Assembly (NCBI GenBank): GCA_037013685.1
Contig: CM072887.1
Span: forward strand, 40,909,154 to 40,973,153
Length of the DNA stretch: 64,000 nt
Origin: Acridotheres tristis
Lineage: Eukaryota > Chordata > Aves > Passeriformes > Sturnidae
Reading direction: 5' to 3'
Below are positions 62,301 through 64,000 of this stretch, one piece after another. Both the position numbers and the translations under genes were made by a program. Position 1 is the first letter of the stretch, and each line of letters starts with the position of its first letter. The notes beneath the pieces are model-generated. The model searched no databases. It was not told the DNA's origin and saw only the letters and a list, made by a program, of their open reading frames with translations.

Positions 62301-63279
62301 TCAAAAGATTAAAAGCTACCTTGATTATGAAAACTTAAAAGTTGAGAGCAGAAGAGATAAAAGCATTCAATTCCAATTTAGTATACCACACAACAAAGCA
62401 GAAACATTCCATTATTAAGAACTATTAAAATTTGCTGAAGGATTAAAAGAATTTAAATGTTAGTAAAACTTAGGAGTCATAGAAAGCTCAGCAATGGATG
62501 ACTAATTAGAAAAGTAATTCTGCAGTCCCTAAGGGCTACATCCATAGTTCTGCTAATTGCAGCAGCCTACCATATTAACCATCCTGCAAACAGATGAATA
62601 AATGGATACAATTCAGTAGACCCGAATTATTTAAGCTTGAAAACAAGCAATTTAATTGCATAAGGAATTAAGCACTTTTTGAGAACACAGTGGAAGCACA
62701 AATCAATTAAACGTGTAGTTTTGGTACACGTAATGAATCAGTCAAACCTCTGAGGATCATCCCCACTTTTCTGATGTGCACTAACAACTCAATAACTTCT
62801 GAACCTATATTTTAATAGCATTATTATGATCTTCTACTTGGATGAAGTGTACAATCATATTTAATGAGTTCAAAAAAACAAGTTATCTGACACATTGCAT
62901 TATGCACAGGACTCACTTCTACTACAGAAATACAGGATTGTCTTTGCTTCCTCTGAAGGTATGGGCTGCAGCACCAGGAAGGTCTGTTCACTGTTTTGTT
63001 TTGAAAAACACAGGCATGAGATAGAAATCAAACTTGACTATGAATCGTCAGGAAGAGCCAGATAAATCATTACTGCATGAAAGCTGATAAGGCAAAGGAT
63101 TTCAAAGCATACTTGTAACTTCAGTGCAGCTGAGAGAAAGCCCAAGATATTTACCTGGAAATCGCTCCCCCTGTTACTTCCCGCAGGAGACGGCAATGAT
63201 GAGGAACAAACTCCAACAGTCTATTGTACATAGCCTGGAGGCCATTAGGGTGGGATTGCACATACTGCTCCACCATCAC
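44218..63279 (-). CDS. COG2: COG2, conserved oligomeric Golgi complex subunit 2 (partial, 3' eleven coding exons)
   Basis: Subunit of lobe A of the COG complex, a peripheral Golgi tether for retrograde vesicles needed for glycosyltransferase recycling. CDS in transcription order: 63279-63155, 61883-61757, 58069-57930, 54818-54757, 53503-53352, 52168-51968, 51157-51085, 49968-49826, 49303-49164, 46075-45895, 44319-44218. All phases join, giving 481 residues and a TAG stop. This matches the last two thirds of the roughly 738-residue family protein; the N-terminal coiled-coil exons lie right of 64000. Recognisable blocks include VPHHCRLLREVTGGAIS, GYDFLVNSVWPEIV, ERQCGSQASVKRLRAHP, LQILARYSVF, KPKLEVIGFKN and GGMSDDNKIRLQLALDVEYF. 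The region 51968-52168 is Ser- and Pro-rich and the least conserved. No signal peptide or membrane segment is expected. Two donors are non-consensus. Confidence 0.96.
44320..45894 (-). other. COG2 intron before the last exon
   Basis: 1.6 kb, AT-rich, no recognised feature. Confidence 0.8.
45895..46075 (-). CDS. COG2: COG2 exon (YYETVSDVLSSVKKMEES block)
   Basis: 181 bp. Encodes YYETVSDVLSSVKKMEESLK then RLKQARRTATSNPVGTNGGM and SDDNKIRLQLALDVEYFGEQ. It begins 1 nt into phase and ends in phase 0. Acceptor TTAATTTAG, donor GTAAGTTAT. Confidence 0.95.
46076..49163 (-). other. COG2 intron with candidate cassette exon
   Basis: 3.1 kb. An exon-like open segment at 46245-46406 is described separately. 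The rest shows no recognised feature; a CCCTAACCCTAA pair near 46587 is too short to be a telomeric block. Confidence 0.8.
46245..46406 (-). other. Candidate cassette exon of COG2 (unconfirmed)
   Basis: 162 bp that stays open and matches splice phase on both sides. The acceptor has a pyrimidine-rich run before AAAAGCAG, and the donor is GGAG followed by GTAATAATGG. It would add 54 residues after the Ser-Thr-Gln context, with a helical, coiled-coil-like stretch including MEQLHSLVTIEYKHLEQV. I know of no such exon in vertebrate COG2, so it may be a chance frame. Confidence 0.25.
49164..49303 (-). CDS. COG2: COG2 exon (EVPTKASPYVDSALKPF block)
   Basis: 140 bp. Encodes EVPTKASPYVDSALKPFYRL then QNDYGDTLKQPMIHQWLEGA and LSESTQ. 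Acceptor ATCTACCAG, donor GTAAGAGAA; phase 2 at its end. Confidence 0.95.
49826..49968 (-). CDS. COG2: COG2 exon (ALEDSKASLSACVPTL block)
   Basis: 143 bp. Encodes ALEDSKASLSACVPTLNNKI then IQDLSESSFAYLKSALEVPR and LYRRTNK. Acceptor ACTTTAATAG, donor GTCAGTGC. Confidence 0.95.
51085..51157 (-). CDS. COG2: COG2 exon (IPEILDMIKPKLEVIGFKN block)
   Basis: 73 bp. Encodes IPEILDMIKPKLEVIGFKNI then SCIA plus 1 nt. Acceptor TTTTTTCAG, donor GTAAATCTG. Confidence 0.95.
51968..52168 (-). CDS. COG2: COG2 exon (variable Ser/Pro-rich linker)
   Basis: 201 bp, 67 codons. Encodes VSVRPLSSENTKESKKPVPG, a Ser/Glu-rich linker, then SSTQLIYVAADLDKLQDR. The acceptor is TGATGTTTCAG. The donor CGG then GTTTGT is weak but is forced by homology on both sides. 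Confidence 0.9.
53352..53503 (-). CDS. COG2: COG2 exon (CWSDQMFLPLLAHRLWKL block)
   Basis: 152 bp. Encodes GSSFCLLATHMVWTSLVKCW then SDQMFLPLLAHRLWKLSLQI and LARYSVFISE. Acceptor CGTTTCTAG, donor GTGAGAGAG. Confidence 0.95.
54208..54272. repeat. Hairpin with a third repeated arm
   Basis: A 19-bp arm (54208-54226, GATTACAATATGCTTCTAA) is followed by the loop TGCATG and its reverse complement at 54233-54251 with one mismatch. A second, exact reverse complement follows at 54254-54272. It lies in a COG2 intron. Confidence 0.9.
54757..54818 (-). CDS. COG2: COG2 exon (FREIAGALEEALSDTLEEAP block)
   Basis: 62 bp, found by homology and phase (1 + 60 + 1). Encodes FREIAGALEEALSDTLEEAP. Acceptor CTTTCTCTCAG, donor GTAAACTTT. 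Confidence 0.93.
54819..57929 (-). other. COG2 intron
   Basis: 3.1 kb, AT-rich. A 95-codon minus-strand frame at 57233-56946 has no homology that I recognise and no convincing splice sites. Nothing else is seen. Confidence 0.75.
57930..58069 (-). CDS. COG2: COG2 exon (ERQCGSQASVKRLRAHP block)
   Basis: 140 bp. Encodes KYTTSMDFVRKFERQCGSQA then SVKRLRAHPSYHSFNNKWNL and PVYFQI plus 2 nt. Acceptor TTTCTGCAG. The donor AAG then GTTGGC departs from consensus but is required for the QIRFREI join. Confidence 0.93.
58070..61756 (-). other. COG2 intron
   Basis: 3.7 kb, AT-rich, with no recognised gene or repeat. Confidence 0.75.
61757..61883 (-). CDS. COG2: COG2 exon (GYDFLVNSVWPEIV block)
   Basis: 127 bp. 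Encodes EKADIVPGYDFLVNSVWPEI then VRGLEEKLPSLFNPGNPDVF and HE. Acceptor CATTTTTTCAG, donor GTAATTAAT. Confidence 0.95.
63155..63279 (-). CDS. COG2: COG2 exon (VPHHCRLLREVTGGAIS block)
   Basis: 125 bp, the most 5' COG2 exon in the window. Encodes VMVEQYVQSHPNGLQAMYNR then LLEFVPHHCRLLREVTGGAI and S plus 2 nt. Acceptor CCTGGCAG, donor GTAAATATC. The rest of the window to 64000 is intron of the same gene; exons for about the first 250 residues lie beyond it. Confidence 0.94.
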
Positions 63280-64000
63280 CTGCCAGGAACAGCTCAGTGT
63301 TAAACGCCAGAAATGTTAATATAAAATATGCTGTAATGTAAGAATTACAAAATTCTTAACATTATAACCTCAAATACTGGCATAGTCAGTATATTACTTT
63401 TATTTAAATTGTATTTTCCAAATATAACTTGCCAGCCTGAATTATTACTTCCTTTAAAGCAGTACTCTTAACTGCCAAGACTGGCCCAAATATGGGAAGG
63501 AGCTCCTTTCTTTTAAATGTGAGCCACTGCGTCTGGATCCAAATCCACTGCCACTCCACTGTCACCTGAAGCAGTCTGTCAAGTTAAACAGGCAACTGGT
63601 AAAAGCTAATCAAACTCAGAATAAAGTAAAAACTACTCCTAAATGTTGAGGTGGTTGGTCCAATCCCAAACACAGGCAAGCCAAAGCAAAGAATCTTCTG
63701 TGACATTGCTAAGCCTTTAATGCAGCTAGCAAATCAGTTTGTCTGGACAGTACCTCATACTCAGTGAAAAGGGATAATCTCTGCCATAAAGAGAAGGAAG
63801 ACAGTAGGAACAGAACAATAGCTTGTTTCTTGGTATTCTTCCACATGTCTGAACGTATTTGCCTCTTGCTACACAAACAAGTGGAATGGTGCAGAAGTGG
63901 TGAAAGAATAGACCCTGAGAAAACTGAAGGGAAAGTGACATATCCCACACTGTATTAGCTGTTACAGCACTTAGCAGACACCCAATGGAAACTGGTCCTA

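Overview
This is vertebrate nuclear DNA, almost certainly from a bird. The genes are split by GT-AG introns, a CR1 LINE 3' tail and avian-type retroviral LTRs are present, and the angiotensin I decapeptide is of the Val5 type. Many features suit a passerine or other neoavian genome, but the species cannot be fixed from the sequence alone. The window carries three single-copy genes in the order and relative orientation I recall for human 1q42.2: CAPN9, AGT and COG2. There is no operon, CRISPR array, recognisable tRNA or rRNA gene.

Layout. Positions 1-15105 (minus strand) hold the 5' eleven coding exons of CAPN9, the calpain-9 cysteine protease. They encode about 493 residues: the whole catalytic core with Cys97, His254 and Asn278, plus the C2-like domain. 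The penta-EF-hand exons lie left of position 1. A solo LTR at 15560-16102 sits about 455 bp upstream of the CAPN9 start codon in the same orientation, followed by a CR1 fragment at 16405-16830. Positions 16831-26200 are intergenic, with a GC-rich CpG cluster at 21650-22050. A TATA promoter candidate with a short possible exon lies at 26200-26304. AGT (angiotensinogen, plus strand) has four coding exons between 31820 and 38117 giving 463 residues. Positions 38118-43895 are intergenic, and an LTR-like block lies at about 42980-43830. The eleven 3' coding exons of COG2 (minus strand) run from 63279 down to 44218 and encode the last 481 residues of the Golgi tether subunit. Its first exons lie right of 64000.

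The three genes share no pathway. AGT is the secreted precursor of angiotensin. CAPN9 is a calcium-activated protease of the digestive epithelium. COG2 is a housekeeping subunit of the COG vesicle tether. Their linkage is conserved synteny.

The most unusual structure is a 1.7 kb endogenous retrovirus remnant at 34154-35877 in AGT intron 2. It has exact 6-bp target-site duplications, yet both of its outer ends are U3 (5'-LTR) termini in inverted orientation. A normal provirus has a U3 end and a U5 end. The palindromic ends must therefore have existed before integration. Other points of note are a pure (AAGGA)68 tract in CAPN9 intron 1, a (TTCTC)24 tract inside the ERV U3, an angiotensin I with Thr9, an extra cysteine two residues after the predicted renin site, and a phase-compatible candidate cassette exon in COG2.
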